Positions 60,005-64,000 of a stretch of DNA of 64,000 nt are shown here, in pieces. The stretch is from Gulosibacter molinativorax. GTDB taxonomy: Bacteria > Actinomycetota > Actinomycetes > Actinomycetales > Microbacteriaceae. Under the pieces are notes generated by a model that was not told the origin of the DNA, made no database searches, and saw nothing but the letters and a program-made list of their open reading frames with translations. Numbering within the stretch: position 1 is the first letter of the stretch; the number at the start of each line of letters is the position of its first letter. Where the stretch lies: positions 3,100,001-3,164,000 of the forward strand of contig NZ_CP028426.1 of NCBI RefSeq assembly GCF_003010915.2, read 5' to 3'. Made by a program: the position numbers and the translations under genes.

Positions 60005-64000
<3,996 letters not shown>

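Overview
The window is high-GC actinobacterial chromosome. Gene order and protein types point to the Microbacteriaceae; this is inferred from synteny and sequence style, not from rRNA. About 50 protein genes are supportable. No tRNA, rRNA, CRISPR array or prophage was seen. Both window edges cut genes: the 3' end of an LpdA-type flavoprotein at the left and the 5' end of rpoC at the right.

Region 1-19 kb is a conserved actinobacterial block that resembles the mycobacterial lpdA-accA3-maf-accE-accD5-birA-PH-gtrA-purK-purE neighbourhood. It makes long-chain acyl-CoA carboxylase (alpha subunit with biotin carboxylase and BCCP, beta carboxyltransferase, epsilon subunit), its biotin ligase, and two purine enzymes. 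It is interrupted by an orphan AbiEi-like gene, a heterodimeric ABC exporter and several repeat arrays.

Region 19.5-41 kb is a cell-envelope block. It holds a surface-anchored phosphoesterase, an LCP cell-wall ligase, a glycosyltransferase, UDP-glucose dehydrogenase, an M23 peptidase and an O-antigen-ligase-like polymerase. A lipoprotein translationally coupled to an LAQTG-anchored surface protein follows. The block ends with the manA-whiB2-GT2-DUF5719-DUF3499-manB cluster known from many actinobacteria. ManA and ManB supply mannose phosphates for glycans, and WhiB2 is an iron-sulfur regulator linked to division.

Region 41-53.6 kb is mixed housekeeping: NUDIX, EVE, ornithine-cyclodeaminase-like, threonine aldolase, SprT, TPR, a CDF metal exporter with an unusual half-size binding lipoprotein, CinA, an SDR enzyme, an FHA protein, and a Fur-type regulator paired with catalase.

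Region 53.8-58.1 kb is a nitrate/sulfonate-type ABC uptake operon (ATPase and permease) split by a nested insertion: an IS256-family element sits inside an IS5-family element. The 8-bp target duplication of the inner element is intact, and precise removal would restore the outer transposase frame. Region 58.1-64 kb has more repeats, an MBL-fold hydrolase and rpoB-rpoC.

The most unusual layer is non-coding. Four families of palindromic or tandem repeats recur between genes. One (71-bp period) appears as arrays at three loci, each time next to a second family built on GGTCAC/CGGGGTT arms. A third brackets the AbiEi gene. A fourth marks convergent gene ends. No mobilising enzyme for them is visible here.
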